The notes beneath the pieces are model-generated. The model was not told the DNA's origin and did not search any database. It saw only the letters and a program-made list of their open reading frames with translations. From Loripinus fragilis (Eukaryota; Mollusca; Bivalvia; Lucinida; Lucinidae), in contig OZ026519.1 in NCBI GenBank assembly GCA_964019695.1, positions 29,665,213 to 29,729,212 of the forward strand: a DNA stretch of 64,000 nt, given 5' to 3'. Both the position numbers and the translations under genes were made by a program. Numbering within the stretch: the first letter of the stretch is position 1; every line of letters begins with the position of its first letter. This document shows, in pieces, positions 1 through 11,156 of the stretch.

Positions 1-81
1 ATATTTGTGTATTATATGATCAGCCACTAGACCAATTAAATAGTGGTTGACAGGTTAAAGTCTGATCAGTTGTTAACTAAG

Positions 82-523
82 TACACGGCAGTCCCTTATA
101 ACACCTTGTTATAACATGGTTCAGAATAATAAATCAGGCGTCATACTTTTCAGGCTTCTGCAGGATTTCAGGCTTTCTCATCTTGAATTTTACTTGTCTT
201 GAATTTTCCTTGAATTCAGGCTTTAATTTTACTATTTTCAATGTTTATGATGCTTAAAAGGGCTATTTTAGGCTGTTAATGGGGACATTTCAGGTTTGGA
301 AAAGCTTTGTCAGTATGAGGCCTCGGTTTTGGATATAACAGTCATGTTATAGCTCCAATAATATCTCTATTGAAATTTACAAAGGAATTATTGGAAAATG
401 ACCATAAAATGGTCATTTCCCTAAAATTTCTTTGTGTAATTGTCCCTTTATAACATATTTCACTTATAGCATTGTCAATTCCTATGGAACCCAAACATGG
501 CATTATATAGGGACTGTACTGTA
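82..523. mobile_element. TA-flanked palindromic MITE
   Basis: TACACGGCAGTCCCTTATA and TATAGGGACTGTACTGTA are inverted ends; the middle has GAAAATGACCATAAAATGGT. No coding content; open frames across it are chance. Confidence 0.65.
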
Positions 524-529
524 TATGCA

Positions 530-605
530 TGTAAAAAACGAGTGAATGATGATCAGGAAATGTCATAACTACAGACCAACCCATAGCACTGTGAAGAAGA
601 GACAC
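530..605 (-). repeat. Fragment of the same retroelement 3' UTR
   Basis: GTGAATGATGATCAGGAAAT and CAGACCAACCCATAGCACTG resemble the terminal part of the family, next to the MITE at 82-523. Confidence 0.45.
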
Positions 606-738
606 ATGAACTGTACTGGCGCAGCTCCCATTACGCAGTTACGCACATGCATAATAAAATAGTATCATTCAAGGGAAGTCACCTAATGTGGTAAAAGTGA
701 TTTTCAATACCATAAGGAATTTCTCGCAAAATAAAGAA

Positions 739-885
739 TGTGCTCCCTCTGGGAGCAAATTAATTTCTGTAAGAGAAGTTCCTATTTTGAAAAGGGGTGC
801 ATTTGAAGAAAACCCTGCTTGATCCAGTAGTCTCCCTTTGATGTGTGCAAACTTTCAGCGTTCTGGCTACGCCCTTGAACTGTAT
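739..885 (+). repeat. Dispersed repeat (family G)
   Basis: GGGAGCAAATT, GAGAAGTTCCTATTTTGAAA and GGCTACGCCC also occur, split, at 16790-16823 and 21835-21925. There a family D element has inserted at a TTAA. Confidence 0.6.
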
Positions 886-993
886 ACTGATTGTTGCATT
901 TCTCAAATTCTTAACGAAAATAATAAAAGAAAATGACAATATTTGTTCAGTGTTGTGTATTTTATTATAAAAGATAACAATAAACCTTATAAA

Positions 994-1056
994 GTTAAGT
1001 AGACACTGATTTTTTATGGTTAATTATTGACCATAAAAACCAAGTGTCTACTTTAT
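994..1056. repeat. Hairpin
   Basis: AGTAGACACTGATTTTTTAT pairs with ATAAAAACCAAGTGTCTACT. Function unknown; probably a MITE relic. Confidence 0.5.
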
Positions 1057-1500
1057 GAGACAGTGCAGACCCACAACAGATGTCACAGAAAGTGACATCT
1101 GATGAGGATCTTCATTGTTTGCTTGAATAGATTTAATGATAGATTTTGGACGAAATTGAAAAATAATACCCAACAGCCCTAATGTATGACATAGGCTTGT
1201 CAAACTGATAAGTAATGGAATGTCCATTCTGCTTAAATGGGCAAGTCAGGACATATTCTTGGATAATATGTAAGTAGGATAGCAGCTTCTAAGAAACATG
1301 GTACAATACAATACTAATGAGCTAGGCACATGGAAATTCAGTACAGCATAGGTTGTTAACCTGTGCATTCTTGCCAGGATCTATGATGCTTGCATGAACT
1401 TGGCTTGAGATTAACCCTTATCCCGCCACTTTTTTTTTTACCTGGAAACGTCTAATTTTTATGTCTGCTTCACATATTCAAGTGCTCTTCGGACTAGATT

Positions 1501-3954
1501 TTTAGTTCACCAGAGCCGAAGGCTCAGGGTGAGCTTATAGTATGGGACTTGAGCCGGCGTCCGTCCGTGCGTCCGTCCGTTCATCTGTCCGTCCACACTT
1601 TAAAACATTAATATCTATGAGACCAGCCGGCCAATCATAATCAAATTTCAACAGGAGCATCAATGGGGTAGGGGATTGACTGTATTAGGTTTTGGGCTAG
1701 ATCGGATCAGAACTCTGGTTTCCATGGCAACAGATAGCTCCCATAGGGTTATAATGGGGAAAATCTTGTGACCACTCTAGCTTCTTCATTTTTGATTGGT
1801 TCTTCTTTATTCTTGCAGGTAATGAGGACAACCAAAAAATCTCGAATGGGTTCGAAATTCGGCAAGATTGGACCAGGGACTTATGAGTTAGCTGCCCTTG
1901 AGCGTCTGGAAAAATCCCCATAGACTTATAGTGGGAGAAATGTTGTGACCACTCTAGTACCTTCATTTTTGGATGGATCTTCATTCTTTCAGATAACAAG
2001 ACCAACCATAAAAGCTCAGATGAGTTTGAATTTGAGCAAGATTTCATCACTGATTTTGGAGTAAGCTCCCCTTGAGCGTCAGAAAAATTAATGAATAACG
2101 TTGTGACCACTCTAGCTCCTTCATTTTTTATTGGATCTTCTTCATTCTTGCAGGCAACAAGGAACCTCATAATATCTCGGATGGGTTCAAAATTCAGTAG
2201 AATCCGACCAGGGACTTATGAGTTACCGGCCCTTGAGCGTTTGGAAAAATCCCCATAGACTTATAATGGGAGAAATGTTGTGACCACACTAGTACTTTCA
2301 ATTTTGAATGGATCTTCTTCATTCTGGCATACAATAAGAACAACTATTAAAGCTTGGATGAGTTTGAATTTCGTCAAGATCCCATCACCTATTTTGGAGT
2401 TAGCTCCCCTTGAGCATCTTAAAAATCTATGAATAATGCTGTGACCACTCTAGCTCCTTCATTTTTCATTGGATCTTCTTCATTCTTGCAGGCAACAAGT
2501 AAACCCATAACATCTCGGATGGATTTGAAATTCAACAGGATCCGATAAGGGACTTATGAGTTATCTGCCCTTGAGCATTTGGAAAAATCCCCATAGACTT
2601 AAAATGAGAGATATGTTGTGACCACTCTAGTGCTTTCAATTTTGAATAGATCTTCTTCATTCTTGCATACAATTAGGACAACTATTAAAGCTTAGATGAG
2701 TTTGAATTTCGTCAAGATCCCATCACCTATTTTGGAGTTAGCCCCCCCCCCCCCTCCTTGAGCATTTTAAAAATCAATGCATAATGTTGTAACCACTCTA
2801 GCTCCTTCATTTTTCATTAGATCATCTTCACTCTTGCATGCAACAAGGAAACCCATAATATCTCAGATGGGTTAGAAATTCAGTAGGATCCGACCAGCGA
2901 CTTATGAGTTACCTGCCCTTGAGGGTTTGGAAAAATCCCCATAGACTTATAATGGGAGATATGTTGTGACCTCTCCAGTGCTTTCAATTTTGAATGGATC
3001 TTCTTCATTCTTGCATACAATTAGGACAACTATTTAAGCTTGACTGAGTTTGAATTTCGTCAAGATCCCATCACCTATTTTGGAGTTAGCTCCCCTTGGG
3101 CATCTTAAAAATTGATGGATAATGTAGTGACCACTCTAGTGCTTTCAATTTTGAATGGGTCTTCTTTATTCTTGCAGAGAAGAAGGACAACTATAAAAGC
3201 TTGAATGAGTTTGAATTTCGTCAAGATCCCATCACCTATTATGGAGTTAGCTCCCCTTGATCATCTTAAAAAGTGATGGATAATGTTGTGACCACTCTAG
3301 CGCCTTCTTTTTTTATTTGATCTCTTCATTCTTTCATGTAACAAGGACAACCATAAAACTTGGATGAGTTTGAACTTTAAGTAGAACTAACCTCAGACTG
3401 TTGAGTTAACTGCCCTTGAGTGTTATAGAAATCTGCATGGACTTACAATTGGAGATCTTTTGTGACCACTCTAGCACCCTCATTTTTGAATGGATCTTCC
3501 TCAGTCTTGCAGATAACAATGGCACCCATAAAAGCTTCAATGAGTTAGATTATCCGCTACAACTAACCACCAATTACAGAGTTAGCTACACTTGAGCGTC
3601 TAAAATATAGCTGTATAATGTGACCACTTTTGCGCCTTCATTTTTCTTTTGATTTTTTTCATCCTTGTAGGTTATCAGGACCTACATTAAAGATTGGATT
3701 GGTCAGAACCCATCACTGACAACAGTATTAGCTGCCGTTGAGCATCTGAAAATACACTTTCACCATTTCAGATCTTTTTAAAACTTGCAGATAACCAGGA
3801 CGGGCATAATATCTTATGTTTTTTTTCATTAGTTCCTGGTCACTGTTTCAAGTTCAGAGTTACCTGCCTTCGAGCATCATCAATTATGGTATCTCCAAAC
3901 ATTATGCTGGCTCCCAGGTGAGCGATCGTCGCCCATTGGGCTACTTGTTTCATG
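1501..3954 (+). mobile_element. Pearl/Helentron-like repeat with alternating 170-bp units
   Basis: It starts with the hairpin CACC-AGCC...GGCT-GGGTG (1508-1531), then GTCCGTCC runs (1560-1590), then about twelve units of some 170 bp that share GTGACCACTCTAG and CTTCATTCTTGCAG. Two unit types alternate, giving a dimer period of about 340 bp. It closes with GCCCATTGGGC followed by TACTTGTTT. Identity between units is moderate, so the array is old. The only open frame on the minus strand (1697-2170) is a product of the repeats. A poly-C run sits at 2742. Confidence 0.75.
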
Positions 3955-4032
3955 GAAGCAAACGATCAGAACCCTGGCCAGTCAGCTCATGAGCTTTTGG
4001 AATTACTTACATTCAACGTCCATGTATATATA

Positions 4033-4587
4033 CTGAGGGGGAAAAAATAGCAATTATTTATAATGGGATTTCCCATAGGCGATCTTTGAAGCATTAGATC
4101 TTTTTAATTGGCAGGTTCGCAAACATGCCAGGTGGTTGGAAAATGACCCAATGGCTACCCCCAAGTGGTCAAAAGAAACAAAATCCGAATTCAAAGTGAG
4201 GATTTGATCTGCTGAGCATTTTAATTTCAAACGTTATTCAATTGAAAGGGAGGTAATTTGGAAACATGCGGGTTTCAACTAAAAACTGTACGAAAAGGGT
4301 GAACATAACATTCAGTTTTAAACCGTTTTTCACTTTCTTGCTTATGGATCTAAACATTTGACAGAAAAATGAAACTTTTAGTCGAGTACTATTCGCACTA
4401 TAGCCAGATGAGCTGTTTTAGCAAGGGGGCATAAAATCAGACCTTACATTACGTGAAATGTTAACCTGTTATTGTCATCGTACTCGTGAACGTTTGTCAA
4501 CATATATTTTGACACTATGAAATTAAAAGTCCTATTCCTTCTAAACTGTGAATCCCCAAAGTATATTGCTAAACTTTTTTCCCTCAG
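4033..4587. mobile_element. TA-flanked MITE, 555 bp
   Basis: CTGAGGGGGAAAAAATAGCA and its partial complement GCTAAACTTTTTTCCCTCAG form the ends, with TA outside each. No ORF. Confidence 0.75.
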
Positions 4588-4929
4588 TATATATATCTAG
4601 TGGGGATAGAATATTGGCCCAGACCTTCCATTATATCCCTTTTTATACCAACAGTGAATGATGTGACGAGTTAGCACAGGCCTGTCCGAGTGAAATTCAA
4701 AACATTCGTAAAAAATCATGAGATGACTTGCAGGACGAAATCCGCCATTTGATTTTAATTTAGTTACTTAAGGATAATAAAACTCGTACTGCGGTTTGTC
4801 CACCTGTACTTGGAGACAGTGACCTATCTTATATAGGTCACTGGAGGTAACGAGCGCATTATCTCTGTAAAGATGGACAATTATGCAGTTACCATTTTAT
4901 ACCACCTGTATCAGAATGGACCTTGCACA

Positions 4930-5164
4930 TTAACCTTTTGTATTCTGGACACCCCTAAACGAGTACTTTTGCAAACAGTGAAGACCCAGATATAATGTTG
5001 CATTTCATCAGGGTCTACACTGTAGAGGTAAACAAATGCTCTTCAGTCAAAAAAAATATTTTTTTTATAAGTATAACCTGACACCCCTAGATATGTACAA
5101 TGACTATCCCAAATTGATTTGTTTCAAACCAGAAGGAATAATCCATTAGTATACAAAGGGTTAA
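4930..5164. mobile_element. TTAA-type MITE (family J)
   Basis: TTAACCTTTTGTATTCTGG on the left and TAGTATACAAAGGGTTAA on the right. It contains a hairpin with GACCCAGAT/TCAGGGTCTACACTG (4971-5024). Confidence 0.7.
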
Positions 5165-5469
5165 CATATATTTGTGCTAAAATTGATAGGTTTGGTTTAA
5201 GAATGATGATGACGTCTTGTCATCAATCATTGATGTAAGTTTTAAATTCATATCCTGGAGCCACCCAATAGAACAAAAGCAGGATTTGTTAGACAATGAC
5301 CAACACCAGGTCATATTGGAACTCTGAGCCAGTACACGAGATATTGATACTTATCACAAATAGGAGTAATAAAGACTCAGACGAGCCCTCGCGAAAATGA
5401 ATGGGCATAGATGAAGGCGAGGGCAAATATTGAAAAAATATTAGCCGAGTGCCTTTTTTTATCAAGTTT

Positions 5470-5736
5470 ACCAAGCACTTGTTGAATTGCGAGGTTTGTC
5501 GAGCGGTTTGACATGCGTTCTCGAAGCCGAGCCTGGTAAACTGGATATCAAAAGACGCGAATCTGGTATTCTAGATATATATTTTATCTGAGTTTGCTTT
5601 ACTTGTTAACTGATAAATCAAATACCAGGTATACGAGTCTTTCGATATCAAGTTTACCAGGCAATGCTTCAAGGACGTATGTTGAATCGCTCGGCAAGCC
5701 TCGCGATTCAACAAGCGTTCTCGAAACCTTGCCTGG
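5470..5736. mobile_element. Palindromic MITE
   Basis: Left CACTTGTTGAATTGCGAGG and right CCTCGCGATTCAACAAGCG are inverted; inner GGTAAACTGGATATCAAAAG mirrors CGATATCAAGTTTACC. Unrelated to the other families here. Confidence 0.75.
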
Positions 5737-5974
5737 AAAGACACTTACCTAACATTCGCTATCTCTAGCCTCACCAGTTTGCAACACATGCCTGTATAAA
5801 GAATGAGAATATAGATATACAATAAGTACCAAATTCTCCTGAACTAGGTAATTGAACTATTGTTTTGCCGATTTTGAGAGCAATGTAGACCAGGATTATA
5901 ACGCTGCTACACTAAGTCGGTCCTGATCTGAATACAACCCTTTTAAAATTGACACCTATTGATATATTTTTATT

Positions 5975-6140
5975 TTTGCTATTTTTTGAAAAAGTTGACT
6001 GAAGAGAGAAAAATCAGCATACGACGAAAAAATCAGGAAAAAAAGAGTAAACCGTTAAGGGTCATTGTGGGAAGGTGTCTGGGATACTCTTTGCTTGCTT
6101 CTGCTGACTTTTTTTTTCAATATTAACTTTTTCAAAAAAT
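5975..6140. repeat. Inverted repeat
   Basis: TTTTTTGAAAAAGTTGACTG faces TTAACTTTTTCAAAAAATC. Probably a decayed MITE. Confidence 0.45.
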
Positions 6141-6160
6141 CTTTCAGAAACGCTATCAGA

Positions 6161-6231
6161 GTGTTAAACGGTTTGGGTCCAGATGAGGACCGGCGTTCTG
6201 TCGGACTCGTTCTGGGTCCAAACTGTTAAGG
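6161..6231. repeat. Short hairpin element (family F)
   Basis: AAACGGTTTGGGTCCAGATG pairs with TCTGGGTCCAAACTGTT. The same GTGGACCCAGAT...ATCTGGGTCCAC design recurs at 4971, 7982, 9715, 10610 and 26021. Confidence 0.6.
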
Positions 6232-6444
6232 TTATCAGAATAAGTATTGAGTCCTTAAGCGTGCATGAGCTACTGATGAAAGTTGCCGGAATGCGCTTAA
6301 AAGTGATTTTTCTACCAGCGTTTGTATTGAGGTCTATGGGAAATGAATTGGTACCGTCACCCCTACTAGCGGAATCTTCATTTATATCAGAGACGCACCT
6401 ACGTGTACGCAAATACGCATGTGCGTATTACTTGGCGCAGCAGC

Positions 6445-6677
6445 TACAATAAAACCTGTCTTAAGATAGACAAAAATAAAACTCAATCTAAATGACAAAT
6501 TGTAGCTTAACGAAGGTCGAAAGTATTGCAGAATGCCCCAAAGGAAGGTCGAAAGTATTGCAGAATAATCCCTTTGGAGCATTCTGCAATACTTTTGGCC
6601 TGCATTAAGCAATAATCGGTCTTGAAAAAAAAATTGGTCTTCTGTATTAGTGGCCGCTTAAGACAGGTTTTACTGTA
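6445..6677. mobile_element. Palindromic MITE (family M)
   Basis: Ends TACAATAAAACCTGTCTTAA and AAGACAGGTTTTACTGTA are inverted. Inside, AAAGTATTGCAGAATGC faces GCATTCTGCAATACTTTT, so nearly the whole element can fold. One arm carries a local duplication. Confidence 0.85.
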
Positions 6678-7192
6678 TTTAATTTGATTTTTGGAAGAAA
6701 AATGCAACTAAAAGACTAGTGTTTTTTTTTGTCTTGTGTCTTGAGGGCTCATTTTAGCACTTTGAAATGCCGTAAAACAATTTCTGCTACAAACCCATAC
6801 ATGGGAAAGTACTCCCAGATCCCATCAAGAGTGCGTACTTTGTAAAATGCCCCAGGAACGCGCCTGTATATAGTGCATAATGGACTATCGTTGTGAACGG
6901 TCATTTTAGCTGAACCGATCGCAGTTAATTATTTATGCTATTCTTTCAATAATGACCAGTTTAATGGGTGATAGGCGATGAAGTTCAATGTGGTGGAGCT
7001 AAAGTTGAAGGATTATTTTAGTGGATGTCTATTATAAATATATGGAGCAAAATTTTGGCGAACAAGTCTAAGGAAACTGCAAATTGGTTCAAGAACGACA
7101 ACTGGGACGTTTCTTTTTAGCACCAACAACATAGGATCTGATAGGCTATACTTAAAATTGTTCATAATCCATTTGTCTGAATCCAATACATT
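6678..7192. other. Upstream DNA with no recognised feature
   Basis: No exon, repeat end or conserved motif was seen. It could hold distal regulatory sites of the gene. Confidence 0.4.
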
Positions 7193-7433
7193 TGAGCCAT
7201 GACATGAGGTTTCCAACAATGTGGTATGTGCGACCAGCAAAGCCTCAGATCAGGCTGCGCATAAACCGTGCAGTTTGATCAGAGCCTTTACTTGTCGCTT
7301 GAATATTCTATGACTGTTAAGCTACTGACTGAACATTATTTGGAGCTTCTAAGCTTCAAAGGAGGCTGCACAGGCTCGCCTGAGTCTACACTTTCCAAAA
7401 TGCCACATTGTTGAAATCACGTGTCACGTCTCA
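7193..7433. mobile_element. Palindromic MITE (family A)
   Basis: TGAGCCATGACATG...GTGTCACGTCTCA, with CAGATCAGGCTGCGCATAAA inside. It ends about 45 bp before the putative TATA of the gene. Confidence 0.8.
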
Positions 7434-7477
7434 TTTGTATTAGATTCAATCGGAATTCTGACCCATCAGAGCTTCAG

Positions 7478-7540
7478 TTATAGAGAATCTAGTGCAGACT
7501 ATAACACATTGTTCAGTTTGTCCGCTCTACTGGACCAAAC
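7478..7540 (+). promoter_or_regulatory. Possible core promoter and 5' UTR of the PAN-Sushi gene
   Basis: A TATA-like TTATAGA lies at 7478-7484, about 36 bp before an initiator-like TCAGTT at 7513-7518, and the ATG follows at 7541. This would give a very short 5' UTR. A palindromic MITE ends at 7433, so proximal regulatory DNA would be short or MITE-derived. An untranslated upstream exon cannot be excluded. Confidence 0.25.
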
Positions 7541-7867
7541 ATGCTGCTCCTGACGTCTGTAATCTTCCTTTTAGTGGCGTCGCCGGGATCTGCTTCTTGC
7601 GACTATAAACCACCATCTCCATTTTTTGCCAATTCTGAGGGATTTTCAAAGGCGACAAACCCCGATCGCTCAACCACAGTGCTCAACAGATTTGCCTACA
7701 AGAGTATCTCAGACTGCGAGGAGGAGTGTGGGCTACGTCGCTCTTGTTCCGGTTTCACCTACCACACAACAATGCAGTTTTGTGAACTATATGCTGGTTT
7801 GCTTCCAGACGATGTGGTATATCACACAACATCAATCTATAAAACAATGACAAAAGGAAGAAGAAAT
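7541..7867 (+). CDS. Exon 1: signal peptide and PAN/apple-like module
   Basis: The ATG is followed by a hydrophobic run (MLLLTSVIFLLVASPGSAS) that fits a signal peptide cleaved near residue 19. Residues 20-105 look like a PAN/apple-like module: cysteines at 20, 59, 63, 69 and 81, with the typical patterns DCEEEC, SCSGFTY and FCELY. The exon is 327 nt and ends in phase 0 at donor GTACGT (7868). A second GT at 7872 would break the frame into exon 2, so the first is preferred. PAN modules bind protein or carbohydrate ligands extracellularly. Exon 12 encodes a second, diverged PAN-like module of the same gene. Confidence 0.8.
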
Positions 7868-7981
7868 GTACGTATGAAGTCGTGTAACGTTTTTACCATG
7901 AAATAATGGCAATGCGTATTCATAACGGAAATATTTCTGTATTTAACCGTTTACCTCATGGAGACGCATTTTAACATCTGT

Positions 7982-8029
7982 GCAAACAGAGCAGACCCAG
8001 CTGCCTGATTAGGGTCTACTCTATTTGCT
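7982..8029. repeat. Short hairpin element (family F)
   Basis: GCAAACAGAGCAGACCCAG pairs with GGGTCTACTCTATTTGC, in intron 1. Confidence 0.6.
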
Positions 8030-8339
8030 TATGGAAATATGATTAGATATGATCCTGCACTAGTGGATCTGACAAGTAATTTCTTTGTTCTATGTTCAAA
8101 CGTGATCGTTTATTTATATAATCATGCATAGTGGGAGGAGCTTAGCATGAATATTCATGAAGGAAATGGTTATCCTAGTAAACTCAGGATGCGTGATTTT
8201 TTTTTTCGCACAGCCCATGGTCGCTTTACATGGTGTTACAGGTCAACATTTAAAAAGATAACTTGCTTGGTAGTTTTACAATCTGACAAAAAAAAGTCAT
8301 ACTTTGGCGAGTCTCATCAAGGTCATCTTTGTTTGCAAA

Positions 8340-8549
8340 TACAGTAAAACCGGTCTTAAGCGGCCACTCAAAAATTGACAAAACAAAGATTTTTATGTCA
8401 AATGGTAGCTAAATGAAGATCGAAAGTATTGTAGAAAGCTTCCCTTGGAGCAATCTGCAATACTTTTGGCCTGCATGAATCGATAATTGGTCTTAAAAAC
8501 CAATTTCGTTTTTTTTTCAGAGTTGACATTTCAAACAGGTTTTACTGTA
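8340..8549. mobile_element. Palindromic MITE (family M)
   Basis: TACAGTAAAACCGGTCTTAA to AACAGGTTTTACTGTA, with the same internal AGTATTG palindrome. It lies between exons 1 and 2. Confidence 0.85.
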
Positions 8550-8731
8550 TTCCATTTAGGGGACGCTATATTTTAGGGGACGCTTAGCTATATATTCAAT
8601 GAAAAACGATTCTCTGTTGATTGCTACATTGGGTTTATTACTACATTTTGCTTCCATTCAGAATTTTAGTCATTTACAAGTCGAGTTGGTTGTAATTCAT
8701 CCAAATATTTTTTTTTTTCTTTTCTCACCAG

Positions 8732-8819
8732 CGAATTTTTGATCATTGTGGCAGGCGTGATTGTCCACCAGGCACGGCATGCAGATGTAATGGCGAGCGA
8801 GCAGATTGTGTTATCAAAG
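8732..8819 (+). CDS. Exon 2: short Cys-rich linker
   Basis: This 88-nt exon follows a T-rich tract and acceptor CACCAG, and ends at donor GTATGA. It starts in phase 0, matching exon 1, and leaves one base for phase 1. It encodes 29 residues with five cysteines, including DCPPGTACRC and ERADC. I see no named domain. A similar Cys-rich segment (DCSCKRGDGQC) ends the second PAN exon, so the linker probably belongs to the PAN unit, split here by an intron. It is too short for a usual ORF search and was found from its splice sites and cysteine pattern. Confidence 0.7.
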
Positions 8820-8860
8820 GTATGAATTGTAGTTGTGAAGATCTAGTTGCACCATCTACA

Positions 8861-9106
8861 TGGGTGAAAGTTTTCAGGATTATTCCTGAATTCAGGATTT
8901 TGAGGCTGACTTTCCACAGAAAGTCAGCCTCAAAATGCTGAATTAGGGAGATTTTAACAGCTTCTCTGATATATACATGTATTCAGTCTGTCTAACGACA
9001 TTTGACAATTAAAAATTGAAGTTGTGAATATTCAGTGGGCATACTGCAAGTTTTCAGATTGGAGTTTCAAAAGTTCAGGATTTTGGAAATTTTGAACTTT
9101 CACCCA
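8861..9106. mobile_element. Palindromic MITE with strong internal hairpin
   Basis: TGGGTGAAAGTTTTCAGGAT and GAACTTTCACCCA are inverted ends. CATCTAC flanks both sides and may be the target duplication. Inside, TTTTGAGGCTGACTTTC folds perfectly on its complement. It begins 41 bp after exon 2. Confidence 0.8.
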
Positions 9107-9516
9107 TGCATCTACTTTACAGTATGTAAATACTCCTTTCAGAGATACGAGTGCAAAACGAGCTTTTAGACCCTTTTCCAAAATTAAGCATTAAGAACAC
9201 TCTGTCTGTCTGGCACACAGACGAAATAACTGATGACAAAGTCGGGTCCAATACTGACGATTCACATGGCATACATACGGCTTACTTTTTTATTCTAAAA
9301 TTCTAACTTGTAACACATGCCAATCTATTTTAGAGAACTTACTTATAAATGTAGTACGTATATAGATTCATATTTCATAAAAAAAAAACTAGACCATAGT
9401 ATTCCGGTTGACAGTCTTCGAATGTGGTCAGGAAATGCATGTACACAATTCTTGATTTTTAACTTCTAATTTAGTTTGAATATATCTCGTTATGTTGCGC
9501 AGCATGCATTAAAAAT

Positions 9517-9992
9517 TGAGCAAGTGCATGAGATTTCCAACAATGTGTCATGTGCTACCAGCAAAGCCTCAGATCGGATACGCGCAGTCTGATCAGAGCC
9601 TTTGCTAGTCGATTGAATACTATATGATCGTTAACCCTTAATGCGCCAATCCCAACAAAAGTAGTCTGCTTTTCTCGTCTGCTGAAATGTTTAAGAAGCA
9701 TCTATGGCAAACAATGTGGACCCAGATCAGACTGCTCCTATAGGAGCAGTCTGTTCTGGGTCCACGCTGTTTGCTTCTATACTTAATTTGTCAGTAATGC
9801 TAGGTAATTATTTGCAGCAGACGACTTCAGCAGACGACATTTTCAAATACATTTTTTTCTTGGCACTTTAAGGGTTAAGCTACTGACTGAACATCATTAG
9901 GAGTCTGTTAGCTTGAAAGAAGGCTGCATAGGCTCGTCTGAGTCTACACTTGTCAAAATACCAAATTGTTGGAAATCACATGTCACGGCTCA
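9517..9992. mobile_element. Palindromic MITE (family A) interrupted by family B
   Basis: Left TGAGCAAGTGCATGAG, right ACATGTCACGGCTCA; the TTAA-type element at 9631-9878 splits it. It ends 33 bp before exon 3. Confidence 0.85.
9631..9878. mobile_element. TTAA-type MITE (family B) nested in a family A element
   Basis: TTAACCCTTAATGCGCCA and TGGCACTTTAAGGGTTAA are inverted ends flanked by TTAA. Intact family A copies have one TTAA at this place (GTTAAGCTACTGAC), which shows the insertion site directly. An internal hairpin GACCCAGATCAGACTGCTCC sits in the middle. Confidence 0.9.
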
Positions 9993-10025
9993 AATGGTTA
10001 ATTCAATAATTAATCTTCCTTCCAG

Positions 10026-10202
10026 AATGTGAGCGACCATCTACCTTTGATCACGTGATAATCCTTGGAAACACTCTCGCCATTGGTGGCAGGATCTCGA
10101 GTGTCTGTGAACGTGGGTACGCGCCCGTCAGAGACGTTGGGGTTACAAGGGTGTGTGAGAGCAGTGGGCGATGGAGTGGTGACGAACCAATCTGCGGCAA
10201 AG
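10026..10202 (+). CDS. Exon 3: Sushi (CCP) domain 1
   Basis: A 177-nt phase 1-1 exon between acceptor TTCCAG and donor GTAGAC. It encodes one complete Sushi domain: ECER at the start, SVCERGY in the middle, RVCES, then GRWSGDEPIC. This gives the four cysteines and the Trp before the last cysteine that define CCP folds. The sequence is diverged from Sushi 3-8, so it is not part of the recent duplication. A TTAA-type MITE begins only 21 bp after the exon end. Confidence 0.88.
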
Positions 10203-10222
10203 GTAGACACTTCCATGACTTT

Positions 10223-10447
10223 TTAACCCTTAATGCGCCAATCACAACAAAAGTCGTCTGCTTTTCTCGTCTGCCGAAATGTTTAAGAAGCCTCTATGGC
10301 AAACAGTGTGGACCCAGATCACGAGGTCCACGCTGTTTGCTTCTATACTTAATTCGTGAGTAATGCTAGGTAATTATTTGCAGCAGACGACTTCAGCAAA
10401 CGACATTTCCAGATGCATTTTTTTTTTCTTGGCGCTTTAAGGGTTAT
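10223..10447. mobile_element. TTAA-type MITE (family B) just after exon 3
   Basis: TTAACCCTTAATGCGCCA to GGCGCTTTAAGGGTTA, near identical to the copy at 9631 but with a shorter central hairpin. It begins 21 bp after the exon 3 end. Confidence 0.87.
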
Positions 10448-10483
10448 ATTACATTTTTTTTCTGCTGAGATAGTTCATATATC

Positions 10484-10580
10484 CTATTGTAAGGAAACAC
10501 ATTAATCTTAGTACTGGTTCAACTTAGGAACAACCGTCCCGACATAATTGAACAATTTTTGACTGGGACGTAAACATTTA
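10484..10580 (+). repeat. SINE 3'-tail fragment
   Basis: TTAGTACTGGTTCAACTTAG, ACCGTCCCGACATAA and TGACTGGGACGTAAAC match the tail of the SINE at 40306-40479. The head is missing. Confidence 0.65.
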
Positions 10581-10609
10581 AATCACACACACGAACATAC
10601 TCCTCTTTT

Positions 10610-10673
10610 GAAAACAGTGCGGATCCAGATCAGCTGGCTAATAAGCCATCTGATCAGGTTCCACGCCGTTTTC
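10610..10673. repeat. Short hairpin element (family F)
   Basis: AAAACAGTGCGGATCCAGAT pairs with TCAGGTTCCACGCCGTTTT. The 52-bp minisatellite downstream reuses its right arm. Confidence 0.6.
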
Positions 10674-10770
10674 ATTAGGTTGAGACACACTTGTGGTTCC
10701 ACGCCATTTTCATTCTTACTGTATTGTTACTGTATCCGAGGCCTTGTATAAATTTTCGATTTTTGGGCCT

Positions 10771-11156
10771 TAGGTTGAGACGCACTTGTATTCTGGCTGA
10801 TCAGGTTCCACGCCATTTTCACTAGGTTGAGACACACTTGTATTCTGGCTGATCAGGTTCCACGCTATTTTCACTAGGTTGAGACACACTTGTATTCTGG
10901 CTGATCAGGTTCCACGCTATTTTCACTAGGTTGAGACACACTTGTATTCTGGCTGATCAGGTTCCACGTCATTTTCTTTATGTTGAGACACACTTGTATT
11001 CTGGCTGATCAGGTTCCACGCCATTTTCACTAGATTGAGACACACTTGTATTCTGGCTGATCAGGTTCCACGTCATTTTCTTTATGTTGAGACACACTTG
11101 TATTCTGGCTGATCAGGTTCCACGTCATTTTCACTAGGTTGAGACACACTTGTATT
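10771..11156 (+). repeat. 52-bp minisatellite, about 7.4 copies
   Basis: The unit contains GGTTGAGACACACTTGTATT, then CTGGCTGATCAGGTTCCACG and a short CATTTTC block. Copies are in register at 52-bp steps (CTGGCTGA at 10793, 10845, 10897 and so on) with few differences, so the array is young. Partial degraded units extend left to about 10660. It lies in the intron between exons 3 and 4. Confidence 0.92.

Larger units (their letters stand above)
5737..6444. other. Upstream intergenic DNA
   Basis: Apart from the inverted repeat at 5975-6140 and the hairpin at 6161-6231 nothing was recognised. The two opposite ORFs at 6164-6452 overlap each other and have no domain. Confidence 0.5.

Noticed and set aside
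1697..2170. 157-codon minus-strand ORF
   Set aside because: It lies inside the 170-bp tandem units of a pearl-like repeat and repeats itself; no domain.
6183..6452. Overlapping ORFs on both strands
   Set aside because: No domain, no splice context, and they cover each other and a hairpin element.
10771..11156. CRISPR-like array
   Set aside because: Units are contiguous 52-bp tandem copies without variable spacers, in an animal intron.
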